From the NCBI GenBank assembly GCA_023014485.1, contig JAJOZX010001074.1, positions 279,001 through 343,000 of the forward strand: a stretch of 64,000 nucleotides of DNA. Reading direction: 5' to 3'. The DNA comes from Bathynomus jamesi. Taxonomy: Eukaryota > Arthropoda > Malacostraca > Isopoda > Cirolanidae. Within the stretch, counting starts at the first letter, position 1. The number at the start of each line of letters is the position of its first letter. Made by a program: the position numbers and the translations under genes. This document shows positions 44,177-54,449 of this stretch, piece by piece. The notes beneath the pieces are model-generated. The model was given only the letters and a program-made list of their open reading frames with translations. It had not been told where the DNA came from and did not search any database.

Positions 44177-46877
44177 TTTCCATATGTAGATTATGATGTA
44201 CCTCTCTCTTCTTTCTTTCCAGTGAGTACAGATTTAGTTTACGTAGTCTTTCCCAGTAGTTGAGTTCTTTGCAGCCATCAATCTTGGCTGTGAAATGCCT
44301 TTGCGTTTCTTCTAGTTTATTAGTTTCTTCCTTTTTATATGGGGACGTCAAAACTGAGCAGTATTCAAGTTTTGGTATAATCAGTGTTTTTAGCAGGGGA
44401 ATCATTACTGTCCTGTCCCTTCTCTTGAACGTTCTTAGAACCTGTCCGGCGACTCTTTTTGCTTTATTTATCGCTATCTGATTTTGTGTTTCGAATTTCG
44501 CATCATCTGTCATTATTATCCCGAGATCAATCGCTTTCATGCTTCTCTGAATTTCCTGTCTATCTGGAGCATAATATGCAGTCTGTTTAAGTTCTTCTTT
44601 TCTACCATATCTCAAGAGCTGAAATTTCTCGGCGTTGAATGACATGTTGTTGTCTTCTGACCATTTGTATATTTTGTTCGTGTCCCTCTGCAAGGCCTCC
44701 ACGTCATGTACATCGCTGATTTTTCTGCTGATCTTTGTATCGTCTGCAAAGGATGTTACTATACTATTGCTGTTTACTCCGCTGTCTATGTCTGTTAGCA
44801 TGATAATGAACAGGAGTGGGGCCAGTACTGTCCCTTGTGGTACTGAGCTGCGTACTTCCGATTCTGATGATGATATACCTTGAATTTTGACGACCTGCAG
44901 ACGATCACTAAGGAAGTTGTAGATCCATTTTCCCACTTTGCCTGTTATTCCCATGTCTTTAATTTTATGTCCTATTATACCATGGTCACATTTATCGAAA
45001 GCTTTAGCAAAATCTGTGTATATAACATCGTAGTTGTCATTGCCTTCCAATGCATCTAGGATATTGTTGTAGTGCTCTATTAGTTGTGATAGGCATGATC
45101 TACCTGATCGGAATCCATGCTGATTTTCGTTGAATCTTTCCCGTGTCTCCAGGAAATCATAAATTTTCTCTCTAACTATTCTTTCAAATACTTTGGTGAG
45201 GTGGGACGTCAATGACACTGGTCTATAGTTCTTTGCTTGAGATCTGTCCCCTCCTTTATATATAGGGACAATGTTTGCTCTTTTCAAGATGCTCGGTATT
45301 TCCCCAGTGTCTAGGGATCTTCTCCATATCCAGTATAAAGGTGTAGCTATTTCATTTTTACAGTTTTTAATCAATAATGCGTTCCAATTGTCCGGACCTG
45401 CAGCTGAATGTAGTTTCATTTGTTCTATAGCTCTCGCTACATCTTCTGGTGTAAACTCAAAGTCTGTTATATACTCTCCTTGCAATTCCTCTTCAAAGAA
45501 TGCATTTATGTCAGGTATCGCTTTGTCACTTTTTGGGGTACTGAAAACTGATTCATATTGAGCTCTCAATGTATCAGATATTTCTTTTGGATCGTCGGTT
45601 AGTTCATTATTTCCCGTCCTTAAGGGCCCAATAGCGGCGCGCGTTTTTGTTTTCCTTTTTGCATAGCTATAGAAGTATTTTGGATTTTCCTTTATTGCTT
45701 CTACCGCCTTTTCCTCTTCCCTCTCTGTATGGTCCTTAATCAGGGCTTGTATTTCCCTATCGATACCCTCCAGTTTTTCTTTTATTATTTTCCTGCCATT
45801 ATCTCCGCAGTTTCCTAACTTCGCCTCCACTCTCTTTCTTTTGCGGAATAGTCTTCTCTTTTGCCTTTCTAGCCAGCTCCTCTTTCCTTTTGGCTGTGAT
45901 TTCGGAGCATATTTTTCTAAAATTCTCAGCGTTTTTTCCTCCAAAGTTGTTAGCATTTCTTCCGTTGTTTTATTCTCGAAAATTGTTCTCCATTCTATTT
46001 GGGCCATGTGCGATCTGATTGCTTCCCAATTTATAGTCTTCGAGTTTAAGTTAAAGGCCCCGAATTTACTTCTTTCCACAATATGTGTATTGTCTTCTAA
46101 TGCTGCCATCATATTTGTTGATATCTCGATTAAGTTGTGGTCTGAGATAATGGTTGGGGTTATTTTTATATCAGCAATCAAGTTCGTGTTATTCGTGAAT
46201 ACCAGATCCAGGCAGTTATTTTTTCTGGTATTTTCTGTTATCTCCTGTGTCAGCATAAACTCGTTTGTGAGAGCCATCAACATTTTTGCTTGTTCCTGAT
46301 CTTCTCTTGTGCCCCCCTTGTCCTGGTGAATATATATATTCCTATTCACCTTTTTGTATTTTATAAATGGGAAGTTAAAGTCTCCGCAGATCATTATATT
46401 GGGGGATGGAGGGTTTATGGCCTTTATTAGCTTTCTAATGTCATCAATGGCCTCCGAGAATTTTTCGGTTGGGGTGCTTGGAGGTCTATAGATGACTATT
46501 ACTATCAAGTTTAGTTTTTCTATTTTCACTGCTAGGAGTTCCACATAGCTGTTTGATTTACTTATTATCGTCTCTGTCATATGACCTTCCTGTACATATA
46601 TAGCACAGCCACCTTTCCGTCTCGTCGTTCTATCCGCTCTTAGTAAGTTGAAGCCCTCTATATTTATCTCTTTCTTATCAATACAATGTTCGCAGTTTTC
46701 ACAATTTCCTTGGCAATCTTTAAGATGAGTTTCTGTGAGGCATGCGATGTCCGCCCTTGTTTCGTCCATAAATCCTTTCAGGTACGAAACCTTATTGAGT
46801 GATTGGTTTGGTCTTATTCCTTGAATATTAGCCAGGACAATTTTTATGTTCTCTGTTTTTCGTTGCCCCTTGTGCAT
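44109..46877 (-). CDS. LINE-C1 ORF2: endonuclease and reverse transcriptase
   Basis: Open for 922 codons. Endonuclease: VLANIQGIRPNQS, TETHL (residues 48-52), YRPPS (130-134), GDFNFPF (165-171) and SDHNL (245-249). Reverse transcriptase: AAGPDNWNA (about 492-500), YRPVSLTSHLTKVFERI (551-567), QHGFRSGRSC (586-595), TDFAKAFDKCDHG (621-633, catalytic D622), VPQGTVLAPLLF (679-690) and SFADDTK (709-715, catalytic DD712-713). All catalytic motifs are intact. It reads out of frame near 44195, where HHNLHMEND replaces YIIIYIWKM-like sequence, and the true C-terminus continues in the next entry. It nicks target DNA and primes cDNA synthesis at the element's 3' end. The start Met (46877) is the first in frame after an Asn/Lys-rich linker. 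Confidence 0.9.
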   Translation of the reverse strand: MHKGQRKTENIKIVLANIQGIRPNQSLNKVSYLKGFMDETRADIACLTETHLKDCQGNCENCEHCIDKKEINIEGFNLLRADRTTRRKGGCAIYVQEGHMTETIISKSNSYVELLAVKIEKLNLIVIVIYRPPSTPTEKFSEAIDDIRKLIKAINPPSPNIMICGDFNFPFIKYKKVNRNIYIHQDKGGTREDQEQAKMLMALTNEFMLTQEITENTRKNNCLDLVFTNNTNLIADIKITPTIISDHNLIEISTNMMAALEDNTHIVERSKFGAFNLNSKTINWEAIRSHMAQIEWRTIFENKTTEEMLTTLEEKTLRILEKYAPKSQPKGKRSWLERQKRRLFRKRKRVEAKLGNCGDNGRKIIKEKLEGIDREIQALIKDHTEREEEKAVEAIKENPKYFYSYAKRKTKTRAAIGPLRTGNNELTDDPKEISDTLRAQYESVFSTPKSDKAIPDINAFFEEELQGEYITDFEFTPEDVARAIEQMKLHSAAGPDNWNALLIKNCKNEIATPLYWIWRRSLDTGEIPSILKRANIVPIYKGGDRSQAKNYRPVSLTSHLTKVFERIVREKIYDFLETRERFNENQHGFRSGRSCLSQLIEHYNNILDALEGNDNYDVIYTDFAKAFDKCDHGIIGHKIKDMGITGKVGKWIYNFLSDRLQVVKIQGISSSESEVRSSVPQGTVLAPLLFIIMLTDIDSGVNSNSIVTSFADDTKISRKISDVHDVEALQRDTNKIYKWSEDNNMSFNAEKFQLLRYGRKEELKQTAYYAPDRQEIQRSMKAIDLGIIMTDDAKFETQNQIAINKAKRVAGQVLRTFKRRDRTVMIPLLKTLIIPKLEYCSVLTSPYKKEETNKLEETQRHFTAKIDGCKELNYWERLRKLNLYSLERKKREVHHNLHMENDRKTGTKPKTKPNYHSNNTGK

Positions 46878-46889
46878 TTCAAGTTCGTT

Positions 46890-47575
46890 TTCCTTCGATA
46901 TCGCTTGATTCGTTGCTCTATGATCCTCCGAAAGAGATCCGTTTCCTCCTACTTGTATTGGTAGCTTCTTGCCCGGTAGCGATTTGGCTCGGGGGTTTCC
47001 AGCTGTGTCAACTGCATGTGGATGACATTTAGCATTCGTAAGGTGTCTGAGATGTTGAAAAAATTTTCTTGTTCGCTTATTGTGTTCCTATTGTTGTTCC
47101 TATTGTTATTTTTATTCCTATTGTCATTTAAACTTTTTCCTTTGTTCGTTGAGTCCGTCGGGAGATGTTGATAGTAGCATTTATTCCCGAATTTGCAGGT
47201 TCCGTATTTTGCGTAAGTTCTGCAAATGTCCGGGTGGTAGAATTTACATCCGTCTCCAAATTTACAACGACCATTATTATAGAAGAAATTGCATATTGGG
47301 GGATGTTCATATATACATTGTCCTCTTTTAAATCTGCAATTTTCTTTTATATAATACCTGCATATAATTCCTTCCCCATATTTACTCTTGGCTTTTGTTT
47401 TTTCTCCTTATTGGGGGACAGTTTTACTTCGTTTACTTGACTGCCCTCTTGTCTTGTCCTATTTGTGCTATTTGTGCTAGTTGTGTTTGTGTCCTTCGTT
47501 GCCCTTATGCTGTGTGTTGTCTTTACACTCTTTGTCGCCTGTGTGTTTTCGGCCTCATTTTGTGACGGTATTTGA
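46890..47575 (-). pseudogene. LINE-C1 ORF1 with three CCCH zinc fingers (frameshifted)
   Basis: The N-terminal part (about 47575-47395) is Asn/Thr/Lys-rich (NEAENTQATKSVKTTH). After a frameshift near 47385 three CCCH fingers follow: CRYYIKENCRFKRGQCIYEH (CX7CX6CX3H), CNFFYNNGRCKFGDGCKFYH (CX8CX5CX3H) and CRTYAKYGTCKFGNKCYYQH (CX8CX5CX3H), at about 47365-47185. The linker to ORF2 is Asn-rich. CCCH fingers usually bind single-stranded RNA, so this ORF1 probably binds the element RNA. Esterase ORF1 domains like those of LINE-A and B are absent. Confidence 0.72.
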
Positions 47576-47585
47576 ATATTATATA

Positions 47586-47648
<63 letters not shown>

Positions 47649-47700
47649 CACTTCCTATGTTTAATTTGTACGCCGCAGAATTATAACCGTTTAACTTGGG

Positions 47701-47763
<63 letters not shown>

Positions 47764-47765
47764 AT
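47576..47765. repeat. (TA)n and (CT)n arrays
   Basis: (TA)n at 47579-47647 at the 5' edge of LINE-C1, then (CT)n interrupted by CTTCTC/CCTCTC at 47700-47762. Confidence 0.95.
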
Positions 47766-48149
47766 TTTCTTTTTGTTTTTTCTTTTCTCCGATCAAATTA
47801 AGAAAAGCCGATGAACTACAGAGTCCGTGGCTCCATTTTTTATACTTTTTCTACCAGATTTAATTAGCATAAAGTAATAGAAGTTTGCTTCTCTCGTGAA
47901 ATTTGGTCAATATCACAGTCCAACTGCACATTTCATGAAATGTTCAGATTCCATGTATTGTTTCCGAGTTGATCCGAAACGCAAAATCGGGTCTTATTTT
48001 AAATTCAAACATGGAGCATCTAAACGCGCAAATGGGCCCTGGCAGAACCCATAAATGGATTCATTATACTCGTAGTGTGTTAATAATAGTGTTGGCCAAC
48101 TTTTCTTCCCAAAATGCCTCCAAGAACGTATTGACCTACAAATCTTAGA
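47766..48149. other. No gene recognised
   Basis: Unassigned sequence between the (CT)n array and the LINE-C2 relic. Nothing recognisable was seen. Confidence 0.5.
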
Positions 48150-48805
48150 TTTCTGCCTAGGCTATATGGGGACGTTAAGACCGCAGTATTCCACTTTTGG
48201 TATGATTAGTGTTCTCAGTAAGGGAATCGTTACATTTTTTTCCTTCTTTTAAAGGTTCTCAGTATCTGTCATGTTATTCTTTTTGCTTTGTTTATCGCTA
48301 TCTTATTTTGTACGTCAAATTTCGCATCGTTGGTCATTATAACTCGTAAATCTTTCGTTTTTAATTTTCTCTGAATTTTCTATCTATTTAACGCTTAATA
48401 GTTTATCTGTTTTAGTTCCTATTTTTCCGTATCTTAAGAACTAAAAATTTTCGGTGTTAAATTTAATGTTGTTGTCTTCTGACCATCTGTATATTCTGTT
48501 TGTGTCCTTTCGTGAAAGACACCTTCTGAGTTTCTAATATTCTTCTAATTTTTATATCATGAACAAAGTACTATTGTACTGTACTGTTGTTGGTTACTTC
48601 ACTGTTTATGTTGGTTAGCATGATAGTGAATAGAAATGGGGCTAATACTGTTCCTTGTGCTACTGAGCTATGTACCCCCGATACTGATGATGGTATTCCA
48701 TGGATTTGTAACAACTTCTCGTCGTTCTCTGGGGAAGTTATGGATCCATTTTCCTACTTTGCCCGTTATTCTCGTATGTTTCATTTTGGGCGCTGTTATA
48801 CCATG

Positions 48806-49258
48806 ATCTACAGATCTACAGAAGCTAAGGCTAACAAAGACCCTAAGATCCACTCTAAGGCTAGCCCGAGAGAAAGGAGAGAGTAGGGGGTTAAGAGAAG
48901 AGAGGAGAATAAGGGGTTAAGTAAGGAGCAACACCTATCATTCGTGGGTTAACATTCATTCAGAAAAAGAGGGAAAAAGTCTCACCATCATCATCCGCCG
49001 GCCACTGCCGACAAGTCAGAAAAATAGTCGGAGAATATAGGAGAGGGGTGAAAGATGAAAAGAAGTAAAATAAGAACGCTTACAAACCATGCAAACACAG
49101 TCTTAACTCACTGTCATACCATGCAAACTACAAACATGCAAGAAAAGAGTTAGAGACATGCAAAGTAAGGAGGATAAGAAAAAAAAAAAAAGTAGGTAAA
49201 GTTAAACAAAAAGTGGGTTAGTTTACGCTATGAGCTACATCTACATTCGTGTTAGTCT

Positions 49259-49293
<35 letters not shown>

Positions 49294-50499
49294 GCATCAC
49301 GCTGGCATGTCACAAGCTGGCATTCATCGTCAACAGACTCATCCTCGAGCACCACCACCAGAGCTCCTGTTGTTAACTTTCTTTTTTAATTTTAAACAAC
49401 GTTAATATTTTTAAAATGTCTTAAACACATTAACGCTGGTAGAATGAACGACTGACGCGGGAAGATTATTCCATTTATCAATTACTTTAAACGTAAAGAA
49501 GTTTTTAGCGATATTAGTAATGAAACGTCTGCCACGCAACTTGAATCCGTTATTGCGAGTATTACTATTATCGAAAGTGAACAATTTGTCAAAATTTACG
49601 TTATCGATGTTATTAACGATTTTGAAAACTTCAATAAGCTCCCCCCTTAATCTCCTAGTTTCGAGTGAATACAAGTCTAACACTTTAATCCTATCTTCAT
49701 AAGGCTTATTGCGCAATGCCGGAATAAGTTTCGTGGCACGACGCTGAACCCTTTCTAACCTATCAATATCCTCACGCAAGTACGGGCACCAAAACTGAAC
49801 GGCAATATCCAAATGAGGCCTGACTAGGGACTTGTAAAGGGGCAATATAATATCCTTCGATTTAAATTCGAAATTACGCGCTATGAAGCCTAACATCCTA
49901 TTAGCTTTTGCGCAAGACTCCAGGCACTGGTTCCTAACCTTTAAATCTTTAGTTACGCGTACGCCTAAATCTACTTCCTCGTCAACGCTCGCTAAATCCC
50001 TATCATCCATCGTGTACACGTAATTATTGTTGCGAGAACCTATATGCAAAACTTTACATTTATCTACGTTAAATTGCATCTGCCACTTATCCGTCCACTC
50101 CATAATCCTATCTACATCGTCTTGGATCCTATTTCTATCGTCCTCGTTAACAACCTTACCGCCTATTTTAGTATCGTCCGCGAATTTTGACACGTTACTA
50201 ATCAATCCTACATCTATGTCGTTAATGTAAATTACGAATAACAATGGGCCTAACACTGAACCCTGTGGGACACCACTACCTACCTCTAACCACCCCGATT
50301 CACTACCATTAACTACGACCCTCTGCCTCCTAGCACGAAGCCATTCTTCTAACCAGTTAGCTACCTGACCGCGGATACCGTGCGCTTTAACCTTCGCAAT
50401 TAGTCTCCTATGCGGAACTGTATCGAACGCCTTTTTAAAATCTAAATAAATAACGTCAGCTGCCCTATGCCTATCGTATTCGCGCACTATTTCGCGCAC
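48806..50499 (-). mobile_element. LINE-A2, 5'-truncated copy
   Basis: Matches LINE-A1 from about 3412 to 5080 at high identity, including the 3' terminal CTGTAGAT pair (minus strand) at 48806-48821. A 29-base poly-T run near 49261-49289 differs from A1. The 5' truncation is at about 50499, next to a duplicated TTCGCGCACTATTT. It is inserted in LINE-C2. Confidence 0.88.
49411..50499 (-). pseudogene. LINE-A2 reverse transcriptase (open 362-codon remnant)
   Basis: Open from the truncation to near the end. It retains IYLDFKKAFDTVPHRRL (catalytic Asp at about residue 20), GVPQGSVLGPLLF, KFADDTKIGG (106-109 FADD), the thumb RATKLIPALRNKPYEDR and the C-terminal VIDKWNNLPASVVHSTSV. The fingers and the endonuclease are missing, so it cannot act alone. 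The open frame suggests a recent insertion compared with A1. Confidence 0.85.
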
Positions 50500-51524
50500 T
50501 ATTTCCCCGCTTTTATATATCTATCATATATATGGACAATGTTTGCTCTCTTGCCCCACATTTAATTCTCGTATGTCCATAGGTCTCCGTATCTAATACA
50601 GGGGTATAGTATTTCATTCTTGCAGTTTTTCGTCACCGAAGCGTTCCGTTTGTTGGGACCCGCTGCTGAATTTATTGCACTTGTCCTTATAGCTGGGGCC
50701 ATATCTTCTGGTGTAAAAGCAAAATCAGTTATATTTTCTCCTCGTAATTCTTTTTCAAAGAAAGTATTTCTATCATATATAATTTGGTCATTTTGAAGGG
50801 TACTTTAAACCGATTCGTACTGAGCTCGCGGTATTTTAGATATTTCTCTTAAGTCGTCATTTAGTTCATTATTTTTCTTTCCTTAAAGGTCCGATAATCG
50901 CTCGGTTTTTGTTCCCCTTTTCGCAAAGTTCTGGAAATACGTACTGTGTTTTGGGTTTTCCTCGATTACTTCTATGGCATCTTCCTCTTCCCTCTGATTG
51001 ATCCTTAATTAGAGCTTGTATTTCCCGATCAATACTCTCCAGCTTTTCTTTGATCACCTTACTGGCATTATCTGCGCAATTCGTTAATTTCTCAGCCACT
51101 TTTTCTCACGGAATATTGTCCGCTTTTGTTTCTCGAATTTTTCTTTTTTCCTTTTGGCTGGCTGTTTTTTTTTTTTTTTTTTTAATATATTTTTGTAAAA
51201 TTTCCACCTTCTTTTCTAAGGTTATTAGCATCTCTTCATCTCTTTTATCCGTAAAGATAATTTTTTCAGCTTTTTGTGCCATGTTTAATCTTTTATCTTC
51301 CGAAATTGTGGTCTTGAAGTGCAGGTTAAAAACTTCAAATTTGCCTCTTCAAAGTGTGTACATTTTTTTTCAAAGTTATTGTCATATTGGTTGATATTTC
51401 AATAATGTTGTGGTCTCATCACCAATTAAGTTGTTGTTTGTAAATACCAGATCCAGACAATTAGTGTTTTCTGGTGTTATCTGTTATCTCCTGTATTTAC
51501 ATAAATTCGCGTGTTAGCGTTATA

Positions 51525-53110
51525 CAGGGTGTTTCAGGAGGAAAGGTCAATCATTCGGGAGGTGATAGTATCGGTCATTGTGAAAAAAAAAGTTCGTATG
51601 AACATGTCTAATTCTGAATGGTTACGGAGATAGAGCTGTTTGAATCTGATGCGCGCGCAGCTCTTCCTCCCACTTCCCTCCCCTATAACCTTGAACCGTG
51701 TAAGCTGTAATGTAAGCATGTAACATAAGCCAATCGACAGCTGACTGTTGTGAGTGACATTGTTTGGTGTTTGAAGCAATGTTAAGAATGCCACACACCT
51801 TCACACATGCCGAATATGCAGATATGGTGTATGTCTACGGTTTTTGCGATGGAAGTGCAACAGCTGCTGTTGCAGAATACCGTCGACGGTTTCCGAACCG
51901 CAGAATTCCGGATCGAAGTGTGTTTACCAGGGTTTTCAACACATTGCGTGAGATTGGTACACTTCCCAGCGCTCATGTTTCATCTGAAGGTGAAGGTCAA
52001 CAAGATGTGGATGAAGTGGAAAACATTCTTCAGTTGGTAGAGCGTAGTCCTACTACTAGCTCATGAAGAATTTCTACACATCTCGGTGTACCACACACAA
52101 GAGTATGGCGAACATTACGTGAGGAAGGCTTGCATCCATATCATGTACAGCGTGTACAACACCTTCAACCAGGAGACGCTGCCATGCGACTGGAATTTTG
52201 TCATTGGGTAAATGCTAATCGCCGATTGCTTCGATTAATACTGTTCACCGATGAAGCTACTTTCACCCGTGACAATATCAACAACACTCGTAACTCTCAT
52301 CGGTGGTCAGACGAAAATCCAAATGCCACTGTGGAAACAAATTTTCAACATCGCTTCTCTGCCAGTGTGTGGTGCGGTATCATCGATGATCAGCTGATTG
52401 GCCCTGTTACTTTAGAAGTTTAGAGAATCGTCATACAGGACAAAGTTACCTAGAATTTCTGCAAAATGAATTGCCAGGACTATTGGAGGATGTTCCTTTG
52501 GCTACACGCGCTGGTATGTACTTTCAGTATGACGGAGCTCCTCCACATTCCACCCGTCTGGTGATGTAATGCCTAAATCAAACTTTCCCTGGTCGATGGA
52601 TCGGCCGCGGTGGTCCCATTCAATGGCCACCAAGGTCTCCAGACCTACCTCCGTTAGATTATTGTTTGTGGGGGTGGATGAAAAGTCAAGTTTACAAAAG
52701 AAAGGTGGATACACGAGACGAATTGCTCGCGCGCATTTTGGATGCTGCTACCCGCATAAAGGAACGTCAAGATCAACTCAGACGAACAACACGCAATCTT
52801 CGCACACAAGTTGCAAAGTGCATTGAGGTTGACGGTGGGATTTTCGAAAACGTATTGTAAACTGTAACAAATTTGTCATTTCTGTATCTGGTACCATTCA
52901 AAATGCCAATGTTTAAACATTAAATATTAGAAACAGTAATTGGTTTCTCTTTCTTGATTACCATTAACAATGCTTTTGTATTTGTAGATTCAAACAGCTC
53001 TATCTCCGTAACCATTCAGAATTAGACACATGTTCATATGAACTTTTTTTCTCACAATGACCGATACTATCACCTCCCGAAGTATTGACCTTTCCTCCTG
53101 AAACACCCTG
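51525..53110 (+). mobile_element. DD41D mariner-type element 3 with ~125-bp TIRs
   Basis: Begins CAGGGTGTTTCAGGAGGAAA and ends with the inverted copy. The inverted repeats extend about 125 bp (51525-51650 and 52988-53110) and are almost identical, ending near GATAGAGCTGTTTGAATCT. TA lies at 51523-51524 and 53111-53112. It is inserted in LINE-C2. The plus-strand transposase is broken. Confidence 0.87.
51764..52860 (+). pseudogene. DD41D-type transposase, element 3
   Basis: The N-terminal region has [19 protein letters not shown] and [16 protein letters not shown] (helix-turn-helix), then an in-frame stop near 52064. The core has LFTDEATFTRDNINNTRNSH (first Asp) and SVWCGIIDDQLIGPVTL. After a frameshift near 52420 come YDGAPPHSTR (second Asp) and WPPRSPDLPPLDYCLWGWMK (third Asp) in changing frames, then VYKRKVDTRDELLARILDAA. 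The motif order and the DD41-like arrangement match elements 1 and 2. It is inactive. Confidence 0.82.
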
Positions 53111-53116
53111 TATATA

Positions 53117-53228
53117 CAGAGTGAGTCAAAAGTCTGGAAACAGGAACTATGCTTTTCAATGCAAATATACATATATAGTTGCATTGAAAAGCATAGTTCC
53201 TATGTTTCCAGACTTTTGACTCACCCTG
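53117..53228. mobile_element. 112-bp hairpin MITE
   Basis: CAGAGTGAGTCAAAAGTCTG and GAAACAGGAACTATGCTTTT on the left repeat inverted on the right, leaving a ~13-bp loop, with TA on both sides. It is a pure fold-back with no interior. A right-half copy is at 6968-7006. The CAGGGTGAGTC terminus resembles the DD41D termini, so it may be a derivative of such an element. Confidence 0.8.
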
Positions 53229-53294
<66 letters not shown>

Positions 53295-53505
53295 TGTATA
53301 TATGGAGAAGAAAACCACTCTTCAGGAAGACGTGGTTTCCTTCTCCATATTTCGTCGCGACAATGCGTTATCTTACATTATACTATATACATATATATAT
53401 CGCCAAAAAGATTTAAAATATTTTTAGTTTTTATTTGCATATTTTTCCTATTAAATACTCATTATAAACGGATTAATGTAGAGAGAGAGAGAGAGAGAGA
53501 GAGAG
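53229..53505. other. (TA)n, small hairpin and (GA)n
   Basis: (TA)n at 53229-53296, then a hairpin at about 53303-53352 in which ATATGGAGAAGAAAACCAC pairs with GTGGTTTCCTTCTCCATAT. A (GA)n tract at 53480-53505 abuts LINE-B2. Confidence 0.75.
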
Positions 53506-54413
53506 TTACAAGGAAAAGAAGTACCTCAAAAGGCCTTGCGGCCCATACCGAGGAGGTACCAATGGCAACGGGTGCCACGGAAAATTTCTATACCCTCAAA
53601 TAGTGTGCAAGATTTGGTCTAACCTTTTCTTGAAGTGATCCACAGAGGAACTGTTCACAACTTCTGAAGGTAACCTGTTCCACGTGTCACAGATCTTATA
53701 CGTAAAATAATTCCCACTCACACTAGTCCTAAACCGTTTCAAATCCAACTTCCAACCATTGTTGCGAGTTGGGTTATCATTTAAACTAAACATGCTTCAA
53801 AAATCGACATCGTTCAACCCGCGTAAGAGCTTGAAAACCTCGATCAGTTGACCGCGCAGCCTCCGGAGTTTCCAGCGAAAAAAGTTCAGGGCGCGTAACC
53901 GTCGATTGTAGCCCATATGCCTAACGGAAGGGATTAACTTTGTGGCCCTCGCCTGCACTCGCTCCAGTCTCTCAATATCTTTCCTGAGGGTGGGCGACCA
54001 GAACTGCACAGCATACTCCAGGTGCGGCCGAACCAGGGAATTGTACAGAGTGAGCACAATCCCCTTGTTCCGAAACTGAAATTGCCTCCTGATATAACCC
54101 AACAGCTTCTGGGCTTTCTTTTCCACCTCTACGCACTGTTTGGTGAACTTAAGGTCGCTGCTAATTAGCACACCCAAGTCCTTTTCCAAATCAGTCGCCT
54201 CGATATTACTCCCCAACATCGAGTAGTCTGACTTGGGATTGGCGTAGCCAATGTGCATCACCTTGCATTTACCCAAGTTAAACGGCATTTGCCACTTTTT
54301 GGACCACTCTCCTATCTTACCTAGGTCCGCACGCAGTTGCTCGATCGCCTCGGGCGTCCCAACATTGGCCCCAAGGTTGGTGTCATCAGCGAATTTGGCG
54401 ATCCGACTGACGA

Positions 54414-54416
<3 letters not shown>
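53506..54416 (-). mobile_element. LINE-B2, 5'-truncated
   Basis: Same 3' terminus as B1 and B4 (GAGTTACAAGG next to (GA)n). It continues to about 54416, where (GA)n begins again. It encodes the thumb and C-terminus of the reverse transcriptase. Confidence 0.87.
53596..54288 (-). pseudogene. LINE-B2 reverse transcriptase C-terminus
   Basis: Reads MPFNLGKCKVMHIGYANPKS, VQARATKLIPSVRHMGYNR and, after a frameshift near 53795, MFSLNDNPTRNNGWKLDLKR and TWNRLPSEVVNSSSVDHFKK. Very similar to B1 and B4. It lacks the catalytic FADD segment. Confidence 0.83.

Positions 54417-54448
<32 letters not shown>
54417..54448. repeat. (GA)n microsatellite
   Basis: About 30 bases of (GA)n separate LINE-B2 from the 3' end of LINE-B3. 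Confidence 0.95.

Positions 54449-54449
<1 letters not shown>

Larger units (their letters stand above)
43786..47590 (-). mobile_element. LINE-C1, near-intact CR1-like retrotransposon
   Basis: Minus-strand element with a CCCH-finger ORF1, a 922-codon endonuclease/reverse-transcriptase frame and a C-terminal frame. The 3' end carries AATAAAGG followed by (TA)n. The 5' end fades into (TA)n at about 47579-47647, so it is probably slightly truncated. It is the best-preserved coding unit in the window. A heavily decayed relative lies at 48150-51522. Confidence 0.87.
48150..51522 (-). mobile_element. LINE-C2 relic, split by LINE-A2
   Basis: 48150-48805 and 50500-51522 align in order with LINE-C1 at about 44330-44995 and 45240-46275; for example TATATGGGGACGTTAAGA matches TATATGGGGACGTCAAAA. 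Decay is heavy, with no long frames. LINE-A2 lies between the halves, and about 250 bp of the LINE-C sequence is missing at the junction. The right edge is cut by the DD41D element at 51525. Confidence 0.75.

Noticed and set aside
45271..46299. Plus-strand frames of 82-152 codons opposite LINE-C1 ORF2
   Set aside because: They are antisense shadows of the 922-codon minus-strand frame.
53303..53352. Hammerhead-like CTGAAGA in a small hairpin
   Set aside because: The GAAA box and stem order required for a hammerhead are missing.
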